A DNA stretch of 63,586 bases from Bacteroidia bacterium (GTDB taxonomy: Bacteria > Bacteroidota > Bacteroidia > NS11-12g > UBA9320). Shown piece after piece: positions 46,954 to 56,197 of the stretch (positions within the stretch are counted from its first letter, which is position 1; each line of letters starts with the position of its first letter). Below the pieces are notes generated by a model that saw nothing but the letters and a program-made list of their open reading frames with translations, was not told where the DNA came from and did not search any database. Position numbers and translations under genes: made by a program. The stretch covers positions 1 through 63,586 of the forward strand of contig JAOLBX010000009.1 in assembly GCA_028339355.1 (NCBI GenBank). Reading direction: 5' to 3'.

Positions 46954-47028
46954 GGGAGCTTAGCTCAGTTGGTTTAGAGCATCTGCCTTACAAGCAGAGG
47001 GTCGTTGGTTCGAATCCAACAGTTCCCA
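46954..47028 (+). tRNA. tRNA-Val (anticodon TAC)
   Basis: The 75-base cloverleaf has acceptor stem GGGAGCT/AGTTCCC, D-arm AGCTCAGTTGGTTTAGAGC, anticodon arm CTGCCTTACAAGCAG with anticodon TAC, and T-arm TTGGTTCGAATCCAA. The CCA end is not encoded. A terminator hairpin follows within 15 bases, so it is a single-gene transcript. Confidence 0.96.
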
Positions 47029-47038
47029 CATTAACAAA

Positions 47039-47065
47039 GAGTCTCGCTTCGGCGGGACTTTTTTG
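47039..47065 (+). terminator. Rho-independent terminator of tRNA-Val
   Basis: Stem GTCTCGC/GCGGGAC around a TTCG tetraloop, followed by a run of seven T. Confidence 0.9.
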
Positions 47066-47225
47066 TTTACCATCTTCATTCTAATAAGCCTTGGTAAATT
47101 CATAAGTGGCTTATCACAAAACAAACAAAACCTTTTATTGGACACACCATTGTTCATTGTTGATTCGTTGTACTTCCATATGGCCTGTATAATGGCTTCA
47201 TTTGCCAACTTATACATCTCACAAA

Positions 47226-49688
47226 TTGAAAAGAATATTAAAAAATTTAGGTGTCTTTGCTTTACTACTTGCACTGGCCATATCCGGTGTAACCTACTAT
47301 TTCTATAAACACATTAAACCTATACTGGTCTCTGAGATTAATAAAACACTCGTTGTAGAAGTAAACGTAGCCGACATCAGCATTTCTGGATTAAGGGATT
47401 TTCCAAAACTAGGTATCAAGTTTTTGGACATAGAAATAGATGAGAGCACACCATATTTCAAACAAAAACTAGTAAAAGCTGAAGAGTTGAATTTATTTAT
47501 AGATGTCTTGAAGCTCTACAAAGGTGAGTACGTAATAGATGGAGTGACCCTGCGAAACGGAATGTTAAATGTGGCAGACCTCAAAAAAGGTACGAACTAC
47601 GATATTCTTACCCCGTCGACTGACGAGAACTCCTCTGCTGTCAGTTTTGAGATACAAAATCTATCCCTTATAAATTGTGAAATAGCATATGAACATACTC
47701 CTAGCAAATTTAAGCTAAGTGGCTATTCATCCTCTACCTCTATCGGGCTAAAAAGAGATGCATCCATTTCCAGCATATCGATTAAAACTAAGTTAGATAG
47801 CACGTACATTGCTCTTGCTTCGGATGTATTTCTTGCTAAAAAGAATCTTAAAATAAACACTGCCTTAGACATAAACACGGACAATGAAGTGATAAACATC
47901 GCTCAGAGTGAATTACTTATTGAGGAAGTAAAGCTCACAACAAAGGGAACCGTATCCTATGGAAAAAACTCTTCTGTAGATATTACTTTCGCTAATGACA
48001 AAACAACTACAGCTTCTCTATTATCTGTTTTCCCATCCTCTATTGCTACTTTGCTAAAAGGTATAACCTTGGACGGAAACGTAGTGTTAAATGGGTATTT
48101 CAAAGGAAAAACAGATTCAAAAAACAATCCGTCTTTTGGATTTGATTATACCTTAGAAAACACCCAAGTAATCATAGAAGACCAGAACATAAAGCTAGAA
48201 GACATAAATGCCAGCGGAAGGTTAAACTTGCCAAACATTGCTAAACTTAGTAACGCCTCTGCCACTTGTAAACTAGAAAAAGCGAATAACAGCTCAAATC
48301 AAATTGCTGGAGATATATCAGTGGTCAATTTTGACAGACCAAACATAAAATGGGATGGAAACGCCGACTTAGACGCGGGATTTGTCATGACTATTGCAGA
48401 TTATGAAGGTCTGAAAATTTCTGGAGGAACAATTAAAGTCGAAGGTAAGCTTGAGCTAACCTATGATGTAAAGAAGGGAGAATTGGCCAAAAACAGTTTA
48501 CGATATACCGCAAAGGTATTAGCCAACAACCTGAAGGGCAAATTAAATAGTCCTGAAATTGACATAAAGGACATCACTCTAGACCTCAGTGCGGACAATG
48601 ATAAGATGGTAGTAAACAATGCCTCTTTTGAATACAACAACACAAAAGGAATCCTCAAAGGAATACTTGAAAATTATCAATCTCTTGGCAATGAAAATTC
48701 TAACGCTACTTTAGTTGGGAATCTCATAGTGAATGGCTTAGTTGTGAACCAGCTGTATGGAGAGAGAGGAAGTACTACTACAGAAACTAAGTCAAGCGGA
48801 GATTTGATTCCTATAAAATTGAGGCTAAAAGCAGAGCTTACCAACTTTCAGTACAATGACTTCACTGCCAAATCACTTAAAGGCAATCTTTTATCCAATC
48901 GAGTAAAAATAGAAATGCCAAAGTGTGAAGTAATAGCTCTAGATGGCATCACCATAGCTTCTATTGGATTAAAAAAATGGGGTGAAAATTATCTGCTCGA
49001 CATTAATTCAGACATCAAAAAGGTAAACATTACAAAGCTCTTCAGACAGTTCAATAACTTCGAGCAATCGGAAATAACAGATAAGCACCTTAGTGGTCAG
49101 CTCTCTGGAAACATTATTACAAAGGTGATTTTGGATAACAATTACGAACCTATACTACCAAAGCTATATGCTAAGGCTAATTTCATCATAGAAAATGGGG
49201 CGTTAATAGGGTATGAACCGCTTAAAGAATTATCCGCATTTGTAAATGTCAGTGATTTAGAAAACGTGAAATTCAAAACCCTACAAAACACCATAGAAAT
49301 CTTTGATCAGACTATTTTTATCCCAAAGATGAGGATCGAAAACAATGCTCTAAATCTAGAACTAGAAGGAACACACACCTTTGAAAACTATATGCGATAC
49401 ACTATGGGACTAAGCATAGCTGAACTGATGGCTACTAAGGCAAATTGGATAGCAAAAAAGAAAGAAAAACGAATAGAGAAAAATGTAAACGGAGGCCTTA
49501 CTGCCTATATTATGATGGAAGGAACTCCAGATGACCTAAAAATAAAATACGATCGAGCAACGGTAAAAGAGAATGTGAAAGTCGAGGCTAAAAAAGAAAA
49601 AGAAAAGTTTATAAAAGCCTTAAAAGGTGAAGGAACTTTGGAAGAAAAAGCCGATGCAAAAGACTACGACAATGTTTGGGATGAGTAA
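47226..49688 (+). CDS. AsmA-family protein
   Basis: This protein of about 820 residues has one N-terminal membrane helix (LGVFALLLALAISGVTYYFY) and a long beta-rich periplasmic body typical of AsmA/TamB-like bridge proteins. The opening (VADISISGLRDFPKLGIKFLDIEI) and the later region (TGSAGLSIAELMATKANW-type) fit the AsmA family in Bacteroidota. AsmA-like proteins move or organise lipids between membranes. TTG 47226 is chosen because a further upstream in-frame TTG at 47202 overlaps a near-match to the -7 promoter motif. The C terminus is Lys/Glu-rich. Confidence 0.82.
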   Translation: MKRILKNLGVFALLLALAISGVTYYFYKHIKPILVSEINKTLVVEVNVADISISGLRDFPKLGIKFLDIEIDESTPYFKQKLVKAEELNLFIDVLKLYKGEYVIDGVTLRNGMLNVADLKKGTNYDILTPSTDENSSAVSFEIQNLSLINCEIAYEHTPSKFKLSGYSSSTSIGLKRDASISSISIKTKLDSTYIALASDVFLAKKNLKINTALDINTDNEVINIAQSELLIEEVKLTTKGTVSYGKNSSVDITFANDKTTTASLLSVFPSSIATLLKGITLDGNVVLNGYFKGKTDSKNNPSFGFDYTLENTQVIIEDQNIKLEDINASGRLNLPNIAKLSNASATCKLEKANNSSNQIAGDISVVNFDRPNIKWDGNADLDAGFVMTIADYEGLKISGGTIKVEGKLELTYDVKKGELAKNSLRYTAKVLANNLKGKLNSPEIDIKDITLDLSADNDKMVVNNASFEYNNTKGILKGILENYQSLGNENSNATLVGNLIVNGLVVNQLYGERGSTTTETKSSGDLIPIKLRLKAELTNFQYNDFTAKSLKGNLLSNRVKIEMPKCEVIALDGITIASIGLKKWGENYLLDINSDIKKVNITKLFRQFNNFEQSEITDKHLSGQLSGNIITKVILDNNYEPILPKLYAKANFIIENGALIGYEPLKELSAFVNVSDLENVKFKTLQNTIEIFDQTIFIPKMRIENNALNLELEGTHTFENYMRYTMGLSIAELMATKANWIAKKKEKRIEKNVNGGLTAYIMMEGTPDDLKIKYDRATVKENVKVEAKKEKEKFIKALKGEGTLEEKADAKDYDNVWDE

Positions 49689-49689
49689 C

Positions 49690-50823
49690 CTAATCTGAAA
49701 CAGAGAACAATTCACTTGCGATGTAATCTGCAAATAGTAAACCTTGGGAACTCAGCCTAAAATTTTCCTCTTCTATAACTACCCATTCTTTTAATTGCCA
49801 TTCAGCAATCATAACCGGAAACAGCTCCATCAAATTATACTTGTACTCAGATCTCAACTCCACCAGATCTACACCCCATTTTGTGCGAATACCCGTTAAT
49901 AATGTCTCATTGAGTCTATCCTCATTTGTCAGCAACTCTGTCTTGTAAGGTTCTAGATTACTCTCTATTTTCTCTAAATACTGTACGTTACTGCTCACAT
50001 TCCAACTCCTATTTACACCGTCAAAACTATGAGCCGAAGGACCAATACCGAGATACTTTTTGTTTTGCCAATAGGCCGTGTTATGTTTTGAATAATTACC
50101 GGCTTTACAAAAATTAGACACTTCGTAATGTTCCCAACCTGCCTTCTCTACTGCATTCACCATTACTTCAAAATGTACGGACGCCAAATCATCATCCGGT
50201 TTTTGGTATTTCTGCTGTTTTACTAGTTTATTGTATGGTGTGTTTTCTTCCATTGTAAGGCTATACGCACTCAGATGGTTCACAGGCAGTGCTAGAGCAA
50301 GCTCGATCGTGTCTTTCCATTCATCCTCAGATAATTGTGGTATGCCATAAATTAGGTCAATATTAATATCCTTGAATCCTAGACCAGATGCATCTTGAAT
50401 ACATTGAAGCGACTGATCATTGGTGTGGCTTCTATTCATCCATTCAAGGTGCTCATCATTAAAACTCTGAATGCCTAAACTCAGTCTATTGATGCCGGCT
50501 TTCTTGAGAACTTTTAAATATTCTAAAGTTAAATCATCAGGGTTACATTCAAATGTAATCTCAGCATTTTCGGCAACAGAATACAATCTGTTTATCGAAG
50601 TCATAATCTGATCTAACTCGGAACCAAGCAAGACACTTGGAGTCCCTCCGCCAAAATAAATAGTCTCGACTTGCTCATCTCCTATAAAACTTCTGCGTCT
50701 CACAAGTTCTGTATTGATTGCTTGTAGAATATCAAGCTTTGATTTGAAAGAAACGGAAAAATGAAAATCGCAATAGAAGCATGCTTTTTTGCAAAACGGG
50801 ATATGGATATAGATTCCTGCCAT
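49690..50823 (-). CDS. hemW: HemW-type radical SAM haem chaperone
   Basis: This 377-residue protein belongs to the HemW group (formerly called oxygen-independent coproporphyrinogen oxidase-like). The [4Fe-4S] motif is C11-x3-C15-x2-C18 (IPFCKKACFYCDF), and YFGGGTPSVL, ECNPDDLT and LSLGIQSF are conserved. HemW lacks the extra Cys of true HemN and is thought to insert haem into respiratory enzymes. It is tail-to-tail with the AsmA-like gene, one base apart. Confidence 0.92.
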   Translation of the reverse strand: MAGIYIHIPFCKKACFYCDFHFSVSFKSKLDILQAINTELVRRRSFIGDEQVETIYFGGGTPSVLLGSELDQIMTSINRLYSVAENAEITFECNPDDLTLEYLKVLKKAGINRLSLGIQSFNDEHLEWMNRSHTNDQSLQCIQDASGLGFKDINIDLIYGIPQLSEDEWKDTIELALALPVNHLSAYSLTMEENTPYNKLVKQQKYQKPDDDLASVHFEVMVNAVEKAGWEHYEVSNFCKAGNYSKHNTAYWQNKKYLGIGPSAHSFDGVNRSWNVSSNVQYLEKIESNLEPYKTELLTNEDRLNETLLTGIRTKWGVDLVELRSEYKYNLMELFPVMIAEWQLKEWVVIEEENFRLSSQGLLFADYIASELFSVSD

Positions 50824-50852
50824 CTAAATACTATTGCTTTATTCGTATCGTT

Positions 50853-50860
50853 TACCTTTG
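50853..50860 (+). promoter_or_regulatory. -7 promoter element before the second BamA/TamA-like gene
   Basis: TACCTTTG is a full TAnnTTTG match ending nine bases before the GTG at 50870. A TTG 16 bases further upstream is in a plausible -33 position. Confidence 0.6.
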
Positions 50861-50869
50861 TGAATAGAC

Positions 50870-52606
50870 GTGTACAAAGTTATCTCAATTTGGAGCATTC
50901 TGCTTATTAGTATTCTTGGCTATAGCCAAGGATATGTACTTTCGGTCCACCAAAACGGTAGTATTGAGCACACCAAAGCTTTGGACTCACTCTCAGCCCA
51001 ACTAGTCTTACTAAAGCAAATTGAAAAATTAAGAGCTGATGGCTATTTAGGTGCTAGTGTAGACAGCCTAAAATCAAATCCAGATTCATTAAAAGCATAC
51101 TTAAGTCAAGGAAATCTGTATAATTACTTATCTATTCGAGGCCATAATATAGCTGAAGGGTATTTGCGTGATAAAGAGACTACACTCAGCCTTGCGGAGT
51201 TTGATGTATTCCAAGATCAGCTATTATCTACCTACGAAAACTCAGGATATCCATTTGCCCAATTAGTTTTGCTCAACACCAAGGAATCAAATGATTCTCT
51301 TTATTGCAATCTAAAGTTTTATCCATATTTAAAATTTGACTACGATAGCCTAGTTTACTACGGAAACAGTAAGTTATCAAAACGATATATCTCAAAGTAT
51401 CTGGACGTAGAACAAGGTACTGAATATGCCGAAGAGGTCGTAAGAGAAATAGACAAAAAACTTCGAAACCTTCCTCTGGTTAGGGTAACTGCACCGTCCC
51501 AAATAGTGTTTTATAGAGGTCTGGCTAGAATAATACTAAGCATAGATGATGTAGTAACCGACAGAGTAGATGGAGTTGTAGGTCTAGCACCCAATAGTTC
51601 AAATAGCGATAAAAACACGTTATTACTCACGGGCGAAGTCAATGTAGAGCTAAACAATCTATTCAAAAGTGCAAAACAGCTGGAATTACGATGGAGAAAC
51701 TATCTGCAAAGATCACAGAAACTCGATGTTGGATTCACCTACCCCTATTTATTCAATACCAAGCTGGGAATAAATGGTGAGCTCAACTTAAACAAGTATG
51801 ACACTGTTTTTCTAAATGTAAAAAACAAGCTCTCATTCAGATATCAGCAAAAAGGAAATAATTACATTCAGTTTTATTATCAAAACATAAATAGCAACCT
51901 CATTACCACGGATACAAATTCGGTGAGACTTCAAAAACGAATACCATCCAATAATCCATATAAAATTGACAATTATGGCCTTGCTGCCTATCAGCGAGAT
52001 TTTGATTATTTACCAAACCCAAGAAAAGGATACATGATCCTAGCAGATGTAGCTATTGGTCAAAAGACGATTTTGAAAAATGAATTAATCAAAAAAGTGA
52101 AATTCCTCAACTCTGAGACAAATCAATTGATTTCATTATATGACACTATGGACACGAGAAGTATCAGGCTTGATTTCACTCTAAATGCTTCTTTTTTTAT
52201 CCCAATAAAAAAAAGAGGTACTGTGCATCAAAAATTACAGTTTAACGGATTATTTTCTGATCAAATATTTTTCAATGAACTTTATAATTTTGGTGGATTC
52301 TCAAGTCTTAGAGGTTTTGACGAAAACGAACTGTTTGCCAGCAAATCACTTAACTACACTATAGAATACAAATACCTCATCGGTCAAAATAGCAATGTTG
52401 GTTTATTCTTTAATACAGCAGCGATAGAGAACACATTACAGAGTAGTGATTTGATATACGATATACCCTACGGTTTTGGAGCCATTGCAAACATACAAGT
52501 GGGTAAAGGCATACTAAATATGGCATATGCACTCGGTTCTCAACAAGGAAACCCTCTACAATTAAGCTCAGCAAAATTTCACTTCGGTGTTGTCAATTAT
52601 TTCTAA
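50870..52606 (+). CDS. BamA/TamA-family outer-membrane protein
   Basis: This 578-residue protein has a signal peptide, then POTRA-like folds (about 120-235; SLAEFDVFQDQLLSTYENSGYPFAQL, LSKRYISKYLDVEQGTEYAEEVV), then a surface-antigen barrel (about 250-578) with the lid-lock-type motif SLRGFDENELFASKSLNYTIEYKY and an aromatic final strand. It is longer than the BamA-like protein at 40.7 kb and probably has a separate assembly role. It starts at GTG behind a strong promoter element and is followed by DUF4271 and hemD genes. Confidence 0.87.
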   Translation: MYKVISIWSILLISILGYSQGYVLSVHQNGSIEHTKALDSLSAQLVLLKQIEKLRADGYLGASVDSLKSNPDSLKAYLSQGNLYNYLSIRGHNIAEGYLRDKETTLSLAEFDVFQDQLLSTYENSGYPFAQLVLLNTKESNDSLYCNLKFYPYLKFDYDSLVYYGNSKLSKRYISKYLDVEQGTEYAEEVVREIDKKLRNLPLVRVTAPSQIVFYRGLARIILSIDDVVTDRVDGVVGLAPNSSNSDKNTLLLTGEVNVELNNLFKSAKQLELRWRNYLQRSQKLDVGFTYPYLFNTKLGINGELNLNKYDTVFLNVKNKLSFRYQQKGNNYIQFYYQNINSNLITTDTNSVRLQKRIPSNNPYKIDNYGLAAYQRDFDYLPNPRKGYMILADVAIGQKTILKNELIKKVKFLNSETNQLISLYDTMDTRSIRLDFTLNASFFIPIKKRGTVHQKLQFNGLFSDQIFFNELYNFGGFSSLRGFDENELFASKSLNYTIEYKYLIGQNSNVGLFFNTAAIENTLQSSDLIYDIPYGFGAIANIQVGKGILNMAYALGSQQGNPLQLSSAKFHFGVVNYF

Positions 52607-52631
52607 TAAAAAGTAACACCTTTGTTGCTCA

Positions 52632-53312
52632 GTGATTTTACACCTAACAAGCGAGCTAATATTACGTTACCAGACCCCACTAATCACACGTGTGGCGTTG
52701 CTTAGCATTTTGCTGCTCTTTGCCGTTTTATATAGCGTCAATAGACAATGGTTTCAGTCCATGAAACTGCTTACATTACTACCAATTCAAAAATTCAGCT
52801 GGCAAACCGAAAAACAATCTACCAATTATATTTTCAGATTAAGTTCTTTTCTTAGTACCGTGGTTGTGATAGGTGTTCTAATTCACGGATATCATTGGGG
52901 ATCAAGAGTCTCAGAGGCAGGGAACTATGAGTCTAATCTCTTTCTTAGTCTACTAGCTGTGAGTGCACTATTCCTGCTCAACTATTTGGCTATTAAGTTT
53001 TACTTTGCTTTGCACAAATCGCCAAATGTAGGAAACCAAGTACTTGACTTTCAATACGGCTTAAATCAGTGGTTGACTTTAGCTATCGCCACGTTGTTAA
53101 TTTTTGACTTTTACTATCTAAAACTAGATAGTGCTATGGATATATTCCTTATTATATTGACCATCATCTTCTTTCTAATACGCCTCTTTGGGACCATTCT
53201 AATTGTCCAAAACAATTTTAGATATTCTATTCTCACAGTTTTTGTGTACCTTTGCACCTTTGAATTAGTTCCTGCACTAGTTTTAGCCAAGGTATTATTC
53301 GTAAACAGTTAA
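52632..53312 (+). CDS. DUF4271 membrane protein
   Basis: This 226-residue protein has about six membrane helices (for example VALLSILLLFAVLYSVN, LFLSLLAVSALFLLNYLAI, IFLIILTIIFFLIRLFG). It matches the Bacteroidota-specific DUF4271 family in size, topology and position directly upstream of the uroporphyrinogen-III synthase gene. Function is unknown; conserved linkage suggests a tie to haem synthesis. It begins at GTG, eight bases after a CACCTTTG element (7 of 8 to the -7 motif). Confidence 0.82.
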   Translation: MILHLTSELILRYQTPLITRVALLSILLLFAVLYSVNRQWFQSMKLLTLLPIQKFSWQTEKQSTNYIFRLSSFLSTVVVIGVLIHGYHWGSRVSEAGNYESNLFLSLLAVSALFLLNYLAIKFYFALHKSPNVGNQVLDFQYGLNQWLTLAIATLLIFDFYYLKLDSAMDIFLIILTIIFFLIRLFGTILIVQNNFRYSILTVFVYLCTFELVPALVLAKVLFVNS

Positions 53313-53316
53313 GGAG
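53311..53316 (+). promoter_or_regulatory. Shine-Dalgarno-like AAGGAG before hemD
   Basis: AAGGAG lies six bases before the TTG start of hemD. Shine-Dalgarno motifs are uncommon in this lineage, so its spacing helps choose TTG 53323 as the start. Confidence 0.5.
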
Positions 53317-53322
53317 TAAATT

Positions 53323-54063
53323 TTGAGTGTAAAGAGTATTCTAATTTCACAACCGCATCCTGGTAGTAAAAAAACAGTATATGATGTGCTTACTGAAAAA
53401 CACGGCGTAAAGGTTGATTTTCATCCCTTTATAGAAGTTGTGGGTGTTCCTGCGAGAGATATGCGTAAGCAAAAACTTCGTATCTTAGATCACGATGCTA
53501 TTATCTTTAATTCTCGAAATGCAATCGATCATTTTTTTAGAATAGTTGAAGAAATGAAAGTAGAAATCCCAGCAACAATGAAGTACTTCTGCACCAATGA
53601 AGGGGTTTCTTTGTATATCCAAAAGTATACGCTACTGCGTAAGAGAAAAATGTTTGTAGGTAAAGGAACAGTTGCTTCATTCTTGGAGTTATTAAAAAAA
53701 CACAAAGTCTTAAACTATTTATTTCCTTGCTCCAACATTAGAACAGAAACTATACCTGACTACCTCAAGGAAACTAATATCAAGTTTACCGAAGCTATCA
53801 TGTACCATACCGTCAACTCAGATTTATCTGATTTAGCCAGTGTATACTACGACATTTTAGTATTCTTTAGTCCTCAAGGTATTTCTTCTCTTTTTGCCAA
53901 TTTTCCAGATTTCGTGCAGGAGGATAGGGCTATAGCTGGTTGGGGTAAAACTACAAACGCAGCTTTAGAAGAAGGTGGCCTGACCAATACTGTATATGCT
54001 CCTACACCAGAGCATCCTAGTATGGTAGCAGCTCTAGAAGCGTATATTATATCTAAGAAATAA
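53323..54063 (+). CDS. hemD: Uroporphyrinogen-III synthase
   Basis: This 246-residue enzyme closes hydroxymethylbilane to uroporphyrinogen III in haem synthesis. HemD sequences are poorly conserved, but the start (SILISQPHPGSKKTVYDVLTEKHGVKVDFHPFIEV), the IIFNSRNAIDHFF segment and VFFSPQGISSLF fit well. Position after DUF4271 is the usual Bacteroidota arrangement. It overlaps the convergent methyltransferase gene by 11 bases at the 3' end. Confidence 0.88.
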   Translation: MSVKSILISQPHPGSKKTVYDVLTEKHGVKVDFHPFIEVVGVPARDMRKQKLRILDHDAIIFNSRNAIDHFFRIVEEMKVEIPATMKYFCTNEGVSLYIQKYTLLRKRKMFVGKGTVASFLELLKKHKVLNYLFPCSNIRTETIPDYLKETNIKFTEAIMYHTVNSDLSDLASVYYDILVFFSPQGISSLFANFPDFVQEDRAIAGWGKTTNAALEEGGLTNTVYAPTPEHPSMVAALEAYIISKK

Positions 54064-55267
54064 GTTTACACAACAGAGCTTCGCTCTTTTCTGATTTCAA
54101 CAACAGTAGATAAAATTCGCCACCATCGCGTGTGTTTAATTTTTTGTGCCAATTTATGGGGTTATCTCTGAGTCCCTTTAGCAAAATATTAATTTGATTT
54201 ACATCATTTGCCTTTAATAATTTTTTTATGCTCCTGGTTGCCATTGATGTCACCCCCAGTATTCTCAAAGTTCTAAAACCTTCCGTCTCAGGCTCATTTG
54301 CATAATAAACCTCATATAGTGGGTGCTTATTTGTTTTTATTTTATCCAAGAAAAATTGTGTTATCCTACTTTTCAGAAGCAACGAATTTGGCAACAGGAC
54401 ATTTTCAAACTTTTCACTGCTATAAAATCGAGTTAAATTGTTAACAGGTTGACCAATAGTTTGTCTAAAATTATTGGTCACTTCCACCAGGTGAATTTTC
54501 TTTTCAAATTGCTCTTCAAAGTTTAGAACTACTCCGACTTCTTTTATTTCACCTTTTTCGCTTAGAATATATACATCAGAAGCATTTTCAAACTTCCTCC
54601 AAACCTCTGCAATGTCATATAGAGGAGATAATTTGATGTAACAATAGGACGAAAATTTATTCAACTTAGGAATAAGTTCAAGAATATTGGGTTCCAAATT
54701 TTCTAATGCTACCGATCTTATTTCTTCTTTTCGTCTATCTGGATCTATATAAATCCAATCGTATTTTTCAGATATAAAATTTTCTCCGTCTTCACAATTT
54801 CGTTCTATGTTTTCTATTCCTAGTTTATGGTTATTGTATTGGGCTAGTTCATGTAATCGTTCATTTCTTTCTACAACCACTATACGATTAAAATTTTTGG
54901 CAAGATATAAAGCGTCTACACCAATACCTCCAGTTATGTCGAGCAGTGAGTTTCCTTTGATAAATTCTTGCTTGAACTTTGCAATCGCTTCAGAGGTGCA
55001 TTGCTCGTAAGATCGCTTATCGATTGCTATCATGGACCCAGCTAGTGTTGGAAGTTTTACTCTAGCACGTTTATATACATCCATCAATTGTAAGCATACT
55101 GCAAGATTAAATGTGACTTTGCCAGAAAATTGAAGAGAAAGCGAAACAAGATCAGACATAACGTGTTTTTTCATAAACCTTACAGCCTCTTGATTCTCTA
55201 ATACATCTATAATGTCGTTACTTTGCACTACAATAGTGTGTTTATTCGTTAAGAAAGAGAACCACAA
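54053..55267 (-). CDS. Class I SAM-dependent methyltransferase with THUMP-like domain
   Basis: This 404-residue protein has the SAM-binding motif DITGGIGVDALYL (110-122), an acidic VVVERNE strand end, and IYIDPDRR (172-179), the catalytic-type loop of this family. The C-terminal part (about 310-404) matches the THUMP-like module that binds RNA in related enzymes. Bacteroidota carry this as a single-copy gene of unassigned RNA target. The frame opens at TTG 55267, which overlaps a near promoter match (CAATATTA on the plus strand), so the true start may lie downstream near GTG 55228. Confidence 0.85.
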   Translation of the reverse strand: MWFSFLTNKHTIVVQSNDIIDVLENQEAVRFMKKHVMSDLVSLSLQFSGKVTFNLAVCLQLMDVYKRARVKLPTLAGSMIAIDKRSYEQCTSEAIAKFKQEFIKGNSLLDITGGIGVDALYLAKNFNRIVVVERNERLHELAQYNNHKLGIENIERNCEDGENFISEKYDWIYIDPDRRKEEIRSVALENLEPNILELIPKLNKFSSYCYIKLSPLYDIAEVWRKFENASDVYILSEKGEIKEVGVVLNFEEQFEKKIHLVEVTNNFRQTIGQPVNNLTRFYSSEKFENVLLPNSLLLKSRITQFFLDKIKTNKHPLYEVYYANEPETEGFRTLRILGVTSMATRSIKKLLKANDVNQINILLKGLRDNPINWHKKLNTRDGGEFYLLLLKSEKSEALLCKLIS

Positions 55268-55282
55268 TATTAAATTACAAAA

Positions 55283-55417
55283 ATGAATGTAAAAAAAATC
55301 TTATCCATATTTGCTATAGCACTATTCATAGCAGCAACATTTTCTTCTTGCAGATCGAGGGACGCATGCCCAGGTGTGGGACATATACCTCAAGATAGTT
55401 CAAGTCACATAGGTTAA
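55283..55417 (+). CDS. Tiny lipoprotein upstream of ytxJ
   Basis: A 44-codon frame starts at ATG 55283 and ends at TAA 55417. It encodes a lipoprotein signal (ILSIFAIALFIAATFSSC) and a short mature tail with Cys-Pro-Gly-Val-Gly-His. It starts 15 bases from the divergent methyltransferase and ends 16 bases before ytxJ. Small size, a proper lipobox and tight spacing make it a likely real gene; function unknown. Confidence 0.65.
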   Translation: MNVKKILSIFAIALFIAATFSSCRSRDACPGVGHIPQDSSSHIG

Positions 55418-55433
55418 TATATTTCATTTTAAT

Positions 55434-55754
55434 ATGTGGGAATATAGCACAGAAATAAGTGCAAAAGATCTTTTAGCTAGTGACACAACTTCTATTCTTT
55501 TTAAGCATAGTAATAGGTGCTCTATTAGTTCTATGGCATTCAAAAGAATGCTGGATGCAAAAGAGGACTTCGACAGTGTCGCAGCATTCTTCCTCTTGGA
55601 TGTAGTCAGCAACAGACCAGTATCTCTGCAATTGGCCGAAGACTTAAGAGTAGAACATGCATCTCCACAAGTAGTGGTAATAAAAAACGGTAAAGTAGTA
55701 TACACTGCTTCTCACATGGATATCCGGTCGAAAGCCATTCTATCTCATCTATAA
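55434..55754 (+). CDS. ytxJ: YtxJ-type monothiol bacilliredoxin-like protein
   Basis: This 106-residue thioredoxin-fold protein matches YtxJ/BrxC: FKHSNRCSISSMAFKRM gives the single active Cys at residue 29, with the cis-Pro segment HASPQVVVIKNGKVVY. Bacilliredoxins remove bacillithiol from proteins, so the organism probably makes bacillithiol. It is tail-to-tail with the OsmC gene, overlapping by 10 bases. Confidence 0.9.
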   Translation: MWEYSTEISAKDLLASDTTSILFKHSNRCSISSMAFKRMLDAKEDFDSVAAFFLLDVVSNRPVSLQLAEDLRVEHASPQVVVIKNGKVVYTASHMDIRSKAILSHL

Positions 55755-56146
55755 ATAAATGATATGTCCTGCACTATATCTGGGTGCAGACTCTTTGTAA
55801 TTGGGCAAGTATTTGCCGTATTTTCCATAATTTTTTTCTCTCTATAAGTCCATGTTTCTCCTACTTCTATGTCTATTTTTATTTTTACTATTCTTCTTGG
55901 ATTTGTCCCCATCACCTTAATAACAGAAGCTGATATTTCGCTAAACGCTATTTCAGATTGAGCAGCTTTTATCCCCATAACAGTAATCATACAACTAGCT
56001 AATGAAGTAGCTACAAGATCCGTGGGAGAAAAACTTTCACCCTTTCCATTATTGTCGGTCGGAGCGTCTGTACATATTTGAGAATTAGATTTCAGATGAA
56101 TGCATTCGGTTCTTAAATTGCCTTTGTAGAGTACTTTCGATGTCAT
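55745..56146 (-). CDS. OsmC-family peroxide resistance protein
   Basis: This 133-residue OsmC/Ohr-type protein has both catalytic thiols: C52 in LASCMITVMG and C114 in NTCPITKSL. Members reduce organic hydroperoxides using thiol cofactors. It lies beside a bacilliredoxin gene, consistent with a shared thiol-based stress defence, but the genes converge and are not an operon. Confidence 0.9.
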   Translation of the reverse strand: MTSKVLYKGNLRTECIHLKSNSQICTDAPTDNNGKGESFSPTDLVATSLASCMITVMGIKAAQSEIAFSEISASVIKVMGTNPRRIVKIKIDIEVGETWTYREKKIMENTANTCPITKSLHPDIVQDISFIYR

Positions 56147-56197
56147 TTTATATTAGTAAGCTTTGCAATTTATGCAATAATTTATTACATTCACAGT

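Noticed and set aside
47063-47308. Alternative 81-residue frame overlapping the AsmA-like start
   Set aside because: It overlaps the real membrane-anchor region in another frame, contains no recognisable domain and begins next to the tRNA terminator.
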